Origin: Nostocales cyanobacterium LEGE 12452
GTDB taxonomy: Bacteria > Cyanobacteriota > Cyanobacteriia > Cyanobacteriales > Nostocaceae
Assembly: GCA_015206945.1 (NCBI GenBank)
Contig: JADEXV010000002.1
Coordinates: forward strand, 38,653 to 102,652
Direction of reading: 5' to 3'
Length of the DNA: 64,000 nucleotides
The first letter of the stretch is position 1, and every line of letters starts with the position of its first letter. The notes under the pieces were generated by a model. That model searched no databases, was not told where the DNA came from, and saw only the letters and a list, made by a program, of their open reading frames with translations. Shown here piece after piece: positions 44,552 through 53,514 of the stretch. The position numbers and the translations under genes are program-made.

Positions 44552-45463
44552 TTGACAATTACTAAGTTCAAAGGATATTCCCAGGATATGAGAAAAATAA
44601 CTGCTCTAATGCTAAGTATTTCCGTAACTTTCGGGGTAGGGGCATTAACACCCAAAGTCACTAATGCCCAATTGTTTTACCCACCAGCAAGCGATCGCCA
44701 TTCATTAATGGTAATGGGTCAAGGAGTAGTGAGAGTGCCAGCAGATACAGCGGATATTGAGTTGGTATTCAGTAGTGGAGGTAGCAATGATGAGTTACAA
44801 ACGCAACCATCATCTCTATCCGAAACCCGCCGCATATCCTCACCCTCCGGGTTCGGCAGTCCCTCTTTGTTGGAACAACAAGACCGGGCTGCCTCACCAA
44901 CTCTACTTTTTAATTACAAAACAGCAGCAGAACCTTTACCAAACAAAAAATCCCTAACTAAAGCAACTCTTCAGCCTGTAGTGGATAGCTTAGTTGCTAA
45001 AGGCATTAGGGCTGATAAAATTCAAGTGCAAATTAACCCTAATTCCAATGAAAATAACGCCAAGATATTGGTGAGACTAGAAAAACCAACACGCGATCGC
45101 GTCCAGGAAATTGTTGCTACGGCGAACAAGTCCACGAGCCAAATTGAAAATCTTTCTGTCAAGAGTGTGGGTGTTGACTATGCGGTAAATGACTGTCAGG
45201 CTTTGCAGAGTTCAGTTTATCAATCAGCGATGAAAGATGCTCAAAGCCGCGCTCAGGCTTTAGCAACTGCTATGGAAGTTAAACTTAGTACACCTTCTGT
45301 CGCCGAGCCATTTTACACATTATTTTATCCCTCATGCAGTTCTAAAACTGGAGTTCCTTTACCGTCTTTTGCTAGTTTTTTATTATCACCAGCTTACGAT
45401 CCAGAAGCACCGGCAGAAGTTGAAATGAAAAAGGATATTTTTGTAACATATACAACGAAATAA
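44552..45463 (+). CDS. SIMPL-domain (DUF541) exported protein
   Basis: A 303-residue protein with an N-terminal signal peptide (ITALMLSISVTFGVGAL, cleavage likely after TNA). The SIMPL domain begins SLMVMGQGVVRVPADTADIE and ends with the YAVNDCQALQSSVYQSAMKD and DAQSRAQALATAMEVKL signature. Two starts are possible: TTG 44552 with GAGGTG upstream, or ATG 44588, which gives a tighter signal peptide. SIMPL proteins are periplasmic or outer-membrane-associated with poorly defined roles. A 10-bp hairpin follows the stop. Confidence 0.83.
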   Translation: MTITKFKGYSQDMRKITALMLSISVTFGVGALTPKVTNAQLFYPPASDRHSLMVMGQGVVRVPADTADIELVFSSGGSNDELQTQPSSLSETRRISSPSGFGSPSLLEQQDRAASPTLLFNYKTAAEPLPNKKSLTKATLQPVVDSLVAKGIRADKIQVQINPNSNENNAKILVRLEKPTRDRVQEIVATANKSTSQIENLSVKSVGVDYAVNDCQALQSSVYQSAMKDAQSRAQALATAMEVKLSTPSVAEPFYTLFYPSCSSKTGVPLPSFASFLLSPAYDPEAPAEVEMKKDIFVTYTTK

Positions 45464-45480
45464 ACATTTATATTTACTGT

Positions 45481-45518
45481 GATCGCACTTGGATTGAGTC
45501 CAAATTGGAAGTGCGATC
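45481..45518 (+). terminator. Hairpin after the SIMPL gene
   Basis: GATCGCACTT (45481-45490) pairs with AAGTGCGATC (45509-45518) around an 18-base loop, 18 bp after the SIMPL stop. The arms overlap HIP1-type sequence. No T-run follows. Confidence 0.5.
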
Positions 45519-45543
45519 GCACTTAATTATTTACTTCATCGAA

Positions 45544-45581
45544 TGAAAAAACTCCAGAAATGTTTGTGACAAATCTGGAGT
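45544..45581 (-). terminator. Rho-independent terminator of micro-ORF unit B
   Basis: On the minus strand ACTCCAGA ... TCTGGAGT is followed by TTTTTTC. It ends the third unit of the array at 45.5-46.0 kb. Confidence 0.7.
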
Positions 45582-45601
45582 CAGGAAAGATACGCATTTA
45601 C

Positions 45602-45691
45602 CTATACCAAATTTTCACCCTGAGAGAATACTACGTCATCAGGGTATACACTCAAATGTAGATAAAAGTGTTTGAGAATTCTTGTTTGCAT
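45602..45691 (-). CDS. Micro-ORF B (29 aa) of the tandem array
   Basis: A 29-codon frame from ATG 45691 to TAG 45602 preceded by GAGAAGGA, very close to the ATG. The peptide contains HLSVYPDDVVFSQGENLV. Its HLSVYPDD segment matches HLSIYPND in micro-ORF A, and the DNA around it matches as ACATTTGAGTRTATACCC. A terminator follows within 60 bp. It may be a short peptide or part of a non-coding RNA. Confidence 0.4.
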   Translation of the reverse strand: MQTRILKHFYLHLSVYPDDVVFSQGENLV

Positions 45692-45711
45692 TCCTTCTCT
45701 ATAAGAAATAA

Positions 45712-45748
45712 CGCAAAACAGCCCCAGATAATCTGAGGCTGTTTTGCG
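45712..45748 (-). terminator. Hairpin of micro-ORF unit C
   Basis: CGCAAAACAGCC and GGCTGTTTTGCG form a 12-bp stem extended by CAGA/TCTG. On the minus strand it is followed by TTATTTCTT. It separates units C and B. Confidence 0.65.
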
Positions 45749-45773
45749 AGAGTTGTTTGGCAGGAAGGGTACA

Positions 45774-45818
45774 TCAATAAGTGATGCCCGTGTTAAATAT
45801 AGATAATTCAGTATGCAT
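45774..45818 (-). CDS. Micro-ORF C (14 aa) of the tandem array
   Basis: ATG 45818 to TGA 45774, preceded directly by ATAAGG. The peptide MHTELSIFNTGITY shares the ELSIF/HLSIY pattern with micro-ORFs A and B. It is too short to judge on its own; the support is its place between two hairpins in the array. Confidence 0.3.
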   Translation of the reverse strand: MHTELSIFNTGITY

Positions 45819-45872
45819 CCTTATTCAGCCATGTTCTGCCATATCAGGATGATTGGGAAAATTTTTATGGCT

Positions 45873-45915
45873 TTTTCCAAAAAGAAACTCCAGATGCACT
45901 TAAGGCATTCTGGAG
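45873..45915 (-). terminator. Rho-independent terminator of micro-ORF unit A
   Basis: On the minus strand CTCCAGA ... TCTGGAG (extended by TGC/GCA with one bulge) is followed by TTTCTTTTT. It ends the unit that starts inside the 5' end of the frameshifted VOC gene. Confidence 0.7.
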
Positions 45916-45945
45916 CAGTAACAGGTTTCTAACATCAATCAATTT

Positions 45946-46008
45946 TTACATCTGCGATCGCCCGATGTCGTTAGGGTATATACTCAAATGTGTTTTATGT
46001 CTACTCAT
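45946..46008 (-). CDS. Micro-ORF A (20 aa) of the tandem array
   Basis: ATG 46008 to TAA 45946, antisense to the first codons of the VOC pseudogene. The peptide contains KTHLSIYPNDIGRSQM, similar to micro-ORF B in HLS[IV]YP[ND]D. It lacks a good ribosome-binding site at normal spacing. A terminator follows at 45,873-45,915. Confidence 0.35.
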   Translation of the reverse strand: MSRHKTHLSIYPNDIGRSQM

Positions 46009-46403
46009 CCGCAAATAGACCAGCAAATTACCTTCCTTTCTACCCATAATCTCAATGTATCTACAGAATTCTACGAACAAAAACTAGGTTTGAAGTTATG
46101 GCTTGACCAAGTAACCTGTCGAATTTATACTGTTAGTGGTTCGGGATACTTAGGATTGTGTCAAGCAAGCGAAACATTGGCTCCTCCAACCGACAAACAC
46201 TCAAGTGTCATTTTTACCCTAGTACACAGCAGGTAGATGAATGGTTTGAATATCTCAAAGAACGTGGGGTCGAATTTGAAAAGCCACCTACACTAAATGA
46301 AAAGTACAATATTTATCACTGCTTTTTCCGCGATCCTGATGGCTATTTGATTGAAATTCAGCGTTTCGAGACTAAGGACAAGAAAAAAGACATAACCAAA
46401 TAA
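45988..46403 (+). pseudogene. VOC-family (glyoxalase/bleomycin resistance) gene, frameshifted
   Basis: Two overlapping frames together give one VOC protein of about 138 residues. The first (to 46236) reads QITFLSTHNLNVSTEFYEQK ... SSVIFTLV and then runs into HSR-stop. The second resumes as TQQVDEWFEYLKERGVEFEK and ends FRDPDGYLIEIQRFET, the typical C-terminal metal-site half. One base seems missing near 46,218-46,222. No slippery heptamer is evident, so a true mutation or a sequencing error is more likely than programmed frameshifting. VOC proteins include lyases and dioxygenases; the exact function is unknown. Confidence 0.8.
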
Positions 46404-46870
46404 GTTATGTCTAAATGTTTAATTTACAGGGCAGGATTTTTACAGGCTAGAACTTTTTGATTTACTAGGGTACATGATACCGATTAATGCTATATGAACA
46501 TTATCGATAGGAATATACCTTTTCTTCCATAGATTTATCGGAATGAAATACCGGATTTATGCAGCCACTGAACAATATTTACATTTCTTTACGATTGCTG
46601 TGCAGGTATCGCTTTTGACTTTTATACAATATTTACCTAATTGACTATCAAAAAACTGTTTGCCTCAGTATTAATAATAAGTATTTAAGCGGACTCGAAA
46701 TTTTATAACAGAACCTAGAATACAATACATAGTCGTCAGTACATAATGTTCTTAGCAAGAATAGTTTTTCAAGTATCTCTTTGCTAATTGTGCTATTTTT
46801 ATAATGATTATTTTTAAGCTAACAAATGCTGAATTTGTCAGTTCAATAAATATTTTACTAGGGTGAATAC
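46404..46870. other. AT-rich intergenic region, no gene seen
   Basis: 467 bp between the VOC pseudogene and the bestrophin gene, strongly AT-rich, with no credible ORF or RNA motif. It presumably contains the bestrophin promoter. Confidence 0.4.
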
Positions 46871-47785
46871 ATGATGAACGAAAAAATCAAATGGTTCCGC
46901 ACAGCATTACAACCTAGAGGTTCAGTAATAAAAGCAATTTTCAAACATGTTTTATGGTGTGGAGCTTTTGGAGTTTTAATTTCTCTGCTTCACCATTTTG
47001 AAAAACCTGTATCCCAGCCTATTTTAGTTAATGTGATTCCTAGTATTGTTTTAGGTTTGTTACTTGTCTTTCGTACAAATACTGCTTATGAGCGATTTTG
47101 GGAAGGGAGAAAATGCTGGGGTTCTATAGTAAATAACGTCCGAAATTTAGCGAGGCAAATTTGGGTATCAGTTGATGAAATTTCACCAGGAGATAAAGAC
47201 AATAAAATTACAGCATTAAACTTATTGGTAGCGTTTGCTGTAACAACTAAACTACATTTGCGAGGAGAAGGTGTCAATAGCGAATTAGAAGACTTAATGC
47301 CATCTACTAAGTACATAAAACTGAAGATTATGAATAATCCTCCTATAGAGGTTGCCTTTTGGATAGGAGATTATTTACAGGAACAGTACGATCGTAATTG
47401 TCTTAATAGCTACCAGTTAACATCTCTACAAGAATTATTGAATAGTCTTGTGGATAATTTAGGTGCTTGCGAACGTATTTTAAAAACGCCTATGCCGCTT
47501 GCTTATGCTATTCATTTGAAGCAATTACTGATACTATATTGCTTTTTGCTACCATTTCAAATAGTAGACAGTCTCGGTTGGTGGACAGGTTTAGTTTCTG
47601 CTTTAGTTGGGTTCACTTTGTTTGGCATTGAAGCCATTGGCTTAGAGATAGAAAACCCCTTTGGTTATGATGCTAATGATTTACCATTAGATACAATTTG
47701 TGAAACAATGAAGCGTAATATTGACGATTTAATTACTTTGACTCCTAATGCGCGATCGCATCAACAAGATAGTATAAGCAATTGA
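46871..47785 (+). CDS. Bestrophin-family anion channel
   Basis: A 304-residue membrane protein. It has WFRTALQPRGSVIKAIFKHV, IPSIVLGLLLVFRTNTAYER, FWEGRKCWGSIVNNVRNLAR and a C-terminal ENPFGYDANDLPLDTICETM, matching bacterial/cyanobacterial bestrophins. These form pentameric anion channels; plant and algal relatives act at thylakoid membranes in chloride or bicarbonate movement. Its physiological role here is inferred only. Confidence 0.9.
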   Translation: MMNEKIKWFRTALQPRGSVIKAIFKHVLWCGAFGVLISLLHHFEKPVSQPILVNVIPSIVLGLLLVFRTNTAYERFWEGRKCWGSIVNNVRNLARQIWVSVDEISPGDKDNKITALNLLVAFAVTTKLHLRGEGVNSELEDLMPSTKYIKLKIMNNPPIEVAFWIGDYLQEQYDRNCLNSYQLTSLQELLNSLVDNLGACERILKTPMPLAYAIHLKQLLILYCFLLPFQIVDSLGWWTGLVSALVGFTLFGIEAIGLEIENPFGYDANDLPLDTICETMKRNIDDLITLTPNARSHQQDSISN

Positions 47786-47891
47786 AAAGAGTTGAAGATA
47801 TTGATTAATAAAAAATATACAGCAGTTTGCAACAAGTAAGTGAAGTTAAAAATGCAAAATTCACACATCAGATATAAGATAAAATATCCTT

Positions 47892-48740
47892 TCACAACTG
47901 CCGAATCGCAATTTCCAACCCTTCACATACACGAGTAAGAAAATCTAAATCCAAAGTAGCGATCGCATCACTAGCTTTGTGATAATGTGGATTTCGCAAG
48001 AATGCCGTATCTGTCACCATCATTGCCGGATAACCTAAATCCCAAAATGGTGCATGATCGCTAAGTCTGGTTTGGGGAACTATTAAACCTCGATTCGGCA
48101 CGGGTAGCCATTGACTAGATACGCCAGCTTTGCGAATATTACGGCTCATCCCAATTAAGTCAGGCAATGTCCGCAAGTTGCCAATTAAAGCAATAAAATC
48201 ACCCGTATCTGGGTAGAAGCGTTCCAGAGGAGGGGGGTAACTTTGGGAACCAGGTGTAGAATCCTTATAGCCCAGCATTTCTAAGGAGATCATTAAGCGT
48301 AGCCGTTGCTTTTGTTGATGCAACAGGGCTGCATAATCAGCACTACCCAGTAAGCCATATTCTTCCATATCGAAAGCAACCAGCCTTAAGGGATATCTGA
48401 CAGGTTCAGCAGCAAATTTTCTCGCCAATTCCAGCAACACCGCTACACCTGTAGCATTATCATCAGCCGCAACTGTTCCCGGAACCCCATCATAATGAGC
48501 GCCAATTAAAATCGGCAGTAAATCCTTTTTTTGCCCTTTAGCTTGAGATGGTAAATTTAATATCAAGTTATTACAAGTTTTACCTCTGACTTCAAAGGTG
48601 TGGATTTCCACACTCCCCCATTGGGAAAATTCCTGGCGGATGTATTCTTGGACAAAAAAATGTCCAGCCGTTGCTATGTAAGGATCGCGTTCTCGCGCGA
48701 TCGCACTCAAGGAAGTCTGTAATCGCTCTGTTAAATTCAA
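47892..48740 (-). CDS. M28-family zinc aminopeptidase
   Basis: A 282-residue metallopeptidase. Metal ligands are in IGAHYDGVPGTVAADDNATG, VAFDMEEYGLLGSADYAALL and the late LSDHAPFWDLGYPAMMVTDT; these match the M28 co-catalytic zinc site. The usual secretion signal is absent, so it may be cytoplasmic. It is monocistronic. Confidence 0.88.
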   Translation of the reverse strand: MNLTERLQTSLSAIARERDPYIATAGHFFVQEYIRQEFSQWGSVEIHTFEVRGKTCNNLILNLPSQAKGQKKDLLPILIGAHYDGVPGTVAADDNATGVAVLLELARKFAAEPVRYPLRLVAFDMEEYGLLGSADYAALLHQQKQRLRLMISLEMLGYKDSTPGSQSYPPPLERFYPDTGDFIALIGNLRTLPDLIGMSRNIRKAGVSSQWLPVPNRGLIVPQTRLSDHAPFWDLGYPAMMVTDTAFLRNPHYHKASDAIATLDLDFLTRVCEGLEIAIRQL

Positions 48741-49059
48741 ATTTTTAAGGTAGTAGCAATAATATTAGAGTTTTCAGGCACTCAAACAAGCAGAGCAAGC
48801 ATTATTAAGGTGAATTTACCAACTTGCGGATACCGTAAACGAAAAGTAGGCGGATATCAAGAATTGAGGCTGCTTGGGCACACCAACCATCTCAATGCTA
48901 TTCTAGTCTTGCAACTATCTCCTCTAGCTGCACTTCTTAGCTTACTGCCTTAATGATGAGTATTATACATTGAGGTGTTTTTATCTTGTAGCACAAAGCT
49001 AGAGGTAGTTCCGCCCAATCATAATAAATATATAAGACACTTTAGGAGAAGAGTAACGC
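48741..49059. promoter_or_regulatory. Upstream region of dnaK
   Basis: 319 bp between the divergent M28 gene and dnaK. AGGAGAAG lies 11 bases before the dnaK ATG. I see no CIRCE inverted repeat (TTAGCACTC-N9-GAGTGCTAA), so HrcA control is not supported from this sequence. Confidence 0.45.
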
Positions 49060-51141
49060 ATGGGCAAGGTAGTCGGCATCGACTTGGGTACAACCAACTC
49101 AGTAGTCGCCGTTATGGAGGGTGGCAAGCCGGTGGTGATTGCCAATGCAGAAGGAATGCGAACAACCCCCTCCGTAGTTGGCTTCAGCAAAGAAGGTGAA
49201 AGGGTGGTTGGGCAAATGGCACGGCGACAAACCGTCCTCAATCCTCAAAATACCTTTTTTGCAGTTAAACGTTTCATTGGGCGGAAGTATGGCGAACTTA
49301 ATGCAGATTCTAAGCGTGTACCCTACACCATCCGCAAAGACGAAGTAGGTAATATTAAAATTGCCTGTCCTCGTATGAATAAAGATTTCGCCCCAGAAGA
49401 AATTTCGGCAATGGTGCTGAAGAAATTGGCAGACGATGCTAGTCGCTATTTGGGTGAACCAGTCACAGGGGCAGTGATTACAGTACCCGCCTATTTTAAC
49501 GATTCTCAGCGGCAGGCAACCCGCGATGCTGGCAGAATTGCTGGTTTAGAAGTGCTGCGGATTCTCAATGAACCGACTGCGGCATCTTTGGCTTATGGAT
49601 TAGATCGGGGTGATACGGAAACTATCTTAGTCTTTGACTTGGGTGGTGGCACTTTTGACGTGTCGATTTTAGAAGTAGGCGATGGGATCTTTGAAGTCAA
49701 AGCTACCAGTGGCGATACGCAACTTGGTGGGAATGACTTTGACAAAATAATCGTAGATTGGTTAGCAGAGCAATTTCTGGAAACAGAAGAGGTAGACTTA
49801 AGACGCGATCGCCAAGCTTTGCAACGTCTGATGGAAGCGGCGGAAAAAGCCAAAATTGAGCTTTCTGCTGTGAGTGTCACCGAGATTAATTTACCTTTCA
49901 TCACTGCTACGGAAGATGGCCCGAAACATCTCGAAACTCGTTTAACACGTTCCCAGTTTGAAGGTTTGTGTGGTGATTTGGTGGGAAGATTGCGGACACC
50001 AGTAAAACGCGCCCTCAAAGATGCCGGACTTTCACCTAGAGACATTGAAGAAGTTGTGTTAGTTGGCGGTTCTACACGAATGCCAATGGTAAAGCAGCTT
50101 GTGCGGGACTTAATTGGCACAGAACCGAACGAGAACGTCAACCCCGATGAAGTCGTGGGAGTGGGTGCAGCAATTCAAGCAGGAATTCTTGCCGGCGAAC
50201 TCAAAGATGTGCTGCTTTTGGATGTTACACCCCTTTCTATGGGATTGGAAACCATCGGTGGTGTGATGAAAAAACTTATTCCCCGCAACACTACCATCCC
50301 AGTACGCCGTTCTGACATTTTTTCCACATCTGAAAATAACCAAAACACTGTGGAAATTCACGTAGTTCAGGGCGAACGGGAAATGGCAGCAAACAACAAG
50401 TCTTTAGGACGGTTCAAGCTGTATGGCATCCCACCAGCACCAAGAGGAATTCCCCAAGTTCAGGTGTCATTTGATATTGATGCTAATGGTATTTTACAGG
50501 TAACAGCCCTAGATAGAACCACAGGGCGAGAGCAGAGTATCACCATTCAAGGCGCTTCCACCTTGAACGAGTCAGAAGTGAATCGGATGATTCAAGACGC
50601 TCAAAAATACGCCGATGTGGATCGCGAACGTAAAGAGAGAATAGAAAAGCGGACTCGTTCTGAGGCCTTGATTTTCCAAGCAGAACGACAACTGAGAGAA
50701 GTCGCGCTGGAATTTGGTATGCAGTTTGCCCGCAGCCGCCGCCAAAGAATTGATAATATTTGCCGACAACTGAAGGAGAGTCTTCAGGAAAATAGCGATC
50801 GCGGTATCGATCAAGCCTACGCCGACTTACAAGATGCTCTCTATGAGCTAAATCGGGAAGTCCGCCAGACTTATGCTGAAGATGAAGACGATGACTTGTT
50901 TGGGACTATCCGTGACATCTTTACTGGCGGTGAGAAAGAACGAGAACGCGAATTTCCCAGAGATACATATCGAGAACGCGACTCATACAGTAAAGACTAT
51001 GGCAAAGATTACGGTAAGGACTATGGCAGAGATTCTAGCCGCGATAATCGTTCTTCCTCTTATGAAAGCCGTCCTCCACGCAAATCCCGCCCCAGCTACC
51101 AAGATAACTGGGATGATGAAGAAGACAATGATTGGTTATAA
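49060..51141 (+). CDS. dnaK: Hsp70 chaperone DnaK with charged C-terminal tail (DnaK3-like)
   Basis: A 693-residue Hsp70: nucleotide-binding domain from [18 protein letters not shown] through [17 protein letters not shown] and [16 protein letters not shown], then the substrate-binding domain ([19 protein letters not shown]). It lacks the EEVD/AEEK-type end of typical DnaK and instead carries a tail rich in Arg, Asp, Tyr and Ser (repeated [10 protein letters not shown], then [10 protein letters not shown]). A dnaJ gene follows 108 bp downstream, as in Synechocystis sll1932-sll1933 (dnaK3-dnaJ), so I read it as the DnaK3 type that works at membranes. The paralogue assignment is inference. Confidence 0.93.
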   Translation: MGKVVGIDLGTTNSVVAVMEGGKPVVIANAEGMRTTPSVVGFSKEGERVVGQMARRQTVLNPQNTFFAVKRFIGRKYGELNADSKRVPYTIRKDEVGNIKIACPRMNKDFAPEEISAMVLKKLADDASRYLGEPVTGAVITVPAYFNDSQRQATRDAGRIAGLEVLRILNEPTAASLAYGLDRGDTETILVFDLGGGTFDVSILEVGDGIFEVKATSGDTQLGGNDFDKIIVDWLAEQFLETEEVDLRRDRQALQRLMEAAEKAKIELSAVSVTEINLPFITATEDGPKHLETRLTRSQFEGLCGDLVGRLRTPVKRALKDAGLSPRDIEEVVLVGGSTRMPMVKQLVRDLIGTEPNENVNPDEVVGVGAAIQAGILAGELKDVLLLDVTPLSMGLETIGGVMKKLIPRNTTIPVRRSDIFSTSENNQNTVEIHVVQGEREMAANNKSLGRFKLYGIPPAPRGIPQVQVSFDIDANGILQVTALDRTTGREQSITIQGASTLNESEVNRMIQDAQKYADVDRERKERIEKRTRSEALIFQAERQLREVALEFGMQFARSRRQRIDNICRQLKESLQENSDRGIDQAYADLQDALYELNREVRQTYAEDEDDDLFGTIRDIFTGGEKEREREFPRDTYRERDSYSKDYGKDYGKDYGRDSSRDNRSSSYESRPPRKSRPSYQDNWDDEEDNDWL

Positions 51142-51145
51142 AAAA

Positions 51146-51210
51146 AGTTAGGAGTTAGTTGTTAGGAGTTAAAAATAAATCTTTAAACTCATAACTCTTA
51201 ACTCCTAACT
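51146..51210 (+). terminator. Stem-loop between dnaK and dnaJ
   Basis: AGTTAGGAGTTA (51146-51157) pairs with TAACTCCTAACT (51199-51210). The arms consist of TTAGGAGT heptamers. It may attenuate read-through from dnaK to dnaJ or be only an STRR tract. Confidence 0.45.
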
Positions 51211-51249
51211 CTTAATGGATCTAAAATCTAAAATTTAAATAACTGAACT

Positions 51250-52245
51250 ATGCAAAATTTGCCGAACTTTCGCGATTACTATGAGATTTTAGGAGTATCT
51301 AAAGATGTCTCTGCTGAGGAAATTAAAAAGGTTTATCGGCGGTTAGCAAGGCAATATCACCCCGATCTGAATCCGGGTAACAAAGAATCTGAGGAAAAAT
51401 TTAAAGATATCGGCGAGGCTTATGAAGTTCTTTCCGATCCAGCCAAGCGATCGCAATACGACCAATTTAGCCGCTACTGGAAGCAAAAAGGTTTTGCAGG
51501 TAACAAACAGACGCCAAAGGCTAAAACTTGGCAGAGTACTGCTAGCGATCGCAACGGGAATCAGGAAGTAGATCCCAGCCAATTCTCCGACTTTGAAAGC
51601 TTTATTAATCAAGTTATTGGTGTCAAAAATAAGAGTGCGGCAAATAATTCCAGTAATGGCAATAATAGCGATCCGTTCCGTTCCCCCAGAACAAAAGTTG
51701 CTTACACAGTTAACACTCCACCTCGCACAACCCGCCGAGATATAGAAGCCAGATTAACGCTTCCACTAGAAAAAGCTTATCAAGGTGGTAATGAACGGAT
51801 TCGTTTGGAAGATGGGCGATCGCTAGAAGTTAATATGCCACCAGGGATGGTAACAGGTCAAACCATCCGTTTGCGGAACCAAGGCGTTGGTGGTGGCGAT
51901 CTATACTTAAAAATTACCGTTGAACCTCATCCATTATTTAAGCTAGAAGGTTTAAATATCGTCTGCCAAGTACCTGTTACTCCCACTGAGGCAGTTTTAG
52001 GAGGACAGGTAGAAGCACCTACTCTTGATGGGCCTGTGAAAATGACCACCCCTCCTGGAGTTAGGTCTGGTCAAAAATTTCGACTAGGTAATAAAGGTTA
52101 TCCTAACGAGGATGGTAAACGTGGCGATCAATTAGTAGAAATTCAAATAGTTACACCGAAAAATATTAGTCAAGAAGAACGGGAACTTTATGAAAAGTTA
52201 CGGCAAATTGAAACCTTTAAACCCCGTGCTGATTTAATACGTTAG
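51250..52245 (+). CDS. dnaJ: DnaJ-type Hsp40 co-chaperone (CbpA-like)
   Basis: A 331-residue class II J protein: J-domain at residues about 8-73 with the HPD motif in [12 protein letters not shown], a linker, then two beta-barrel client domains ([57 protein letters not shown]). There is no zinc-finger CxxCxGxG region, so it is CbpA-like rather than canonical DnaJ. It stimulates the ATPase of DnaK and is encoded directly after it. Confidence 0.93.
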   Translation: MQNLPNFRDYYEILGVSKDVSAEEIKKVYRRLARQYHPDLNPGNKESEEKFKDIGEAYEVLSDPAKRSQYDQFSRYWKQKGFAGNKQTPKAKTWQSTASDRNGNQEVDPSQFSDFESFINQVIGVKNKSAANNSSNGNNSDPFRSPRTKVAYTVNTPPRTTRRDIEARLTLPLEKAYQGGNERIRLEDGRSLEVNMPPGMVTGQTIRLRNQGVGGGDLYLKITVEPHPLFKLEGLNIVCQVPVTPTEAVLGGQVEAPTLDGPVKMTTPPGVRSGQKFRLGNKGYPNEDGKRGDQLVEIQIVTPKNISQEERELYEKLRQIETFKPRADLIR

Positions 52246-52300
52246 CGATAAAATATCAATTTTAATGCAGCTATTAACCAGAACAATGACTAATTTGTAA

Positions 52301-52542
52301 TTAGTCTTCTTCATCTTGAAAAATAGTTTCTATATCTTGTGAGCCGTCTAAGAGACGTACAATTTTTATGCCTTCGTCTATTAGACGATAAAAAATTAAA
52401 TAATTTTTTATCGGTAAAATTCGCAAAAAAGGAGCCAATTCATCTCGTAGTCTGCCAATTTTGGGGAATTTGGCCACTTTTGGAATTAAATGCTTTATTA
52501 AGCAATCTTATCAAATGCTAGACCTGCTATGTCTTCTCCAAT
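52301..52542 (-). pseudogene. RelE/ParE-family toxin remnant
   Basis: The minus strand encodes VAKFPKIGRLRDELAPFLRI, LPIKNYLIFYRLIDEGIKIV, RLLDGSQDIETIFQ, a clear ParE-type toxin C-terminus ending at TAA 52303-52301. There is no start codon in that frame. Upstream, another frame gives IGEDIAGLAFDKIA, the expected preceding helix, so a frameshift and loss of the N-terminus have disabled the gene. No antitoxin gene is visible. It sits between dnaJ and a J-domain gene on the opposite strand. Confidence 0.75.
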
Positions 52543-52573
52543 TCATAAAGGATTTAAAATATAAAAAATATCT

Positions 52574-53140
52574 TTGAGCAAAGTGACTCAAACAGATGTG
52601 AATCAAAACGGGGCAATGCCACAAAGCAGCGAACCAACTTATTACTCCCTGCTAGGACTGCATCCCTGGGCATCGGTACTTGACATTCGTCGCGCTTATC
52701 GGCAACTGAGCAAGGTCTATCATCCTGATACTACAGACTTGCCGACTGCGATCGCTACTCCCAAATTTCAACAAATCAACGAAGCCTACGCCACCCTTAG
52801 CCATCCAGAACGGCGGTTAAGCTACGATTTAAAAATTGGCTATTCCCGCTTTGGAGTGATTCAACCACCCCCTGATTTGAATCATCCCGTCTCACATTCT
52901 TATGACTGGTCAAAATCAGCTTACCTCGATGCGAGCGATCGCCCCTTATCATCTGGCGAAATCTTTGCTTTATTTATGCTGGTGTTAACATTTGTAGGTT
53001 GTTTGTTATTAGCAGTTGCCATTGGCTTAACTCGTGGCGAGGCTGCGATCCATTCCCATTTGCTGCAACCAAATACATTTGTACAACAGCAGATTAGCTA
53101 TATATCGCAACTAATTGCCCATCCGATAATTAAAAATTAA
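52574..53140 (+). CDS. Membrane-anchored J-domain protein
   Basis: A 188-residue protein. The J-domain (about 22-85) has YYSLLGLHPWASVLDIRRAY and the HPD motif in SKVYHPDTTDLP, then a TM near residues 133-157 (IFALFMLVLTFVGCLLLAVA). It probably recruits the upstream Hsp70 to a membrane. The start is TTG 52574; ATG 52616 is an alternative. It is followed at 31 bp by a DUF3143 gene. Confidence 0.85.
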   Translation: MSKVTQTDVNQNGAMPQSSEPTYYSLLGLHPWASVLDIRRAYRQLSKVYHPDTTDLPTAIATPKFQQINEAYATLSHPERRLSYDLKIGYSRFGVIQPPPDLNHPVSHSYDWSKSAYLDASDRPLSSGEIFALFMLVLTFVGCLLLAVAIGLTRGEAAIHSHLLQPNTFVQQQISYISQLIAHPIIKN

Positions 53141-53171
53141 ACAATTCCCTAATCCAAAATCTAAAATTCCT

Positions 53172-53444
53172 ATGGCTCTTCTTCCCTCCGATACTCCCCT
53201 ATATAATCATCCCTTGCCACAAATTGAGCAGTGGCTAAAAGACCAAGGCTGTCAACAAGATGAAACACAAAGGCATTGCTGGCGTGTACAGCGACCTAAT
53301 TGGCAAGCTGAATTATGGCTCGATGTTGAGCAAATCGTAGTGCGATATGTTCAATCTGGGGAAAATGGACAAGATATCCAACGCTCATTCAAGTATTCTC
53401 TTAGTCGGGATGATGTAGAACAAGCTGTCTTTTCTGGGCCATAA
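53172..53444 (+). CDS. DUF3143-family protein
   Basis: A 90-residue soluble protein (LPSDTPLYNHPLPQIEQWLK, then CWRVQRPNWQAELWLDVEQI and the end RSFKYSLSRDDVEQAVFSGP) matching DUF3143, found in cyanobacteria and often next to J-domain genes. Its function is unknown. It closes the chaperone gene cluster. Confidence 0.83.
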   Translation: MALLPSDTPLYNHPLPQIEQWLKDQGCQQDETQRHCWRVQRPNWQAELWLDVEQIVVRYVQSGENGQDIQRSFKYSLSRDDVEQAVFSGP

Positions 53445-53485
53445 GGAAGTGCTTATGTATTATTGGTAGAGCTTCCAATGAGCCT

Positions 53486-53509
53486 GTTACAGGGCAGCAA
53501 CCCTGTAAC
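53486..53509. terminator. Bidirectional stem-loop between DUF3143 and the glycosyltransferase gene
   Basis: GTTACAGGG (53486-53494) and CCCTGTAAC (53501-53509) form a perfect 9-bp stem around CAGCAA, in the 70-bp gap between two convergent genes. Confidence 0.6.
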
Positions 53510-53514
53510 GGGAA

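Noticed and set aside
46158..46403. Separate small VOC gene
   Set aside because: It is the 3' half of the frameshifted VOC gene; the N-terminal half lies directly upstream in another frame.
49593..50141. Long open frame on the minus strand inside dnaK (182 codons)
   Set aside because: It is Ser/Pro/Lys-rich shadow sequence opposite a highly conserved Hsp70 gene, with no family resemblance.
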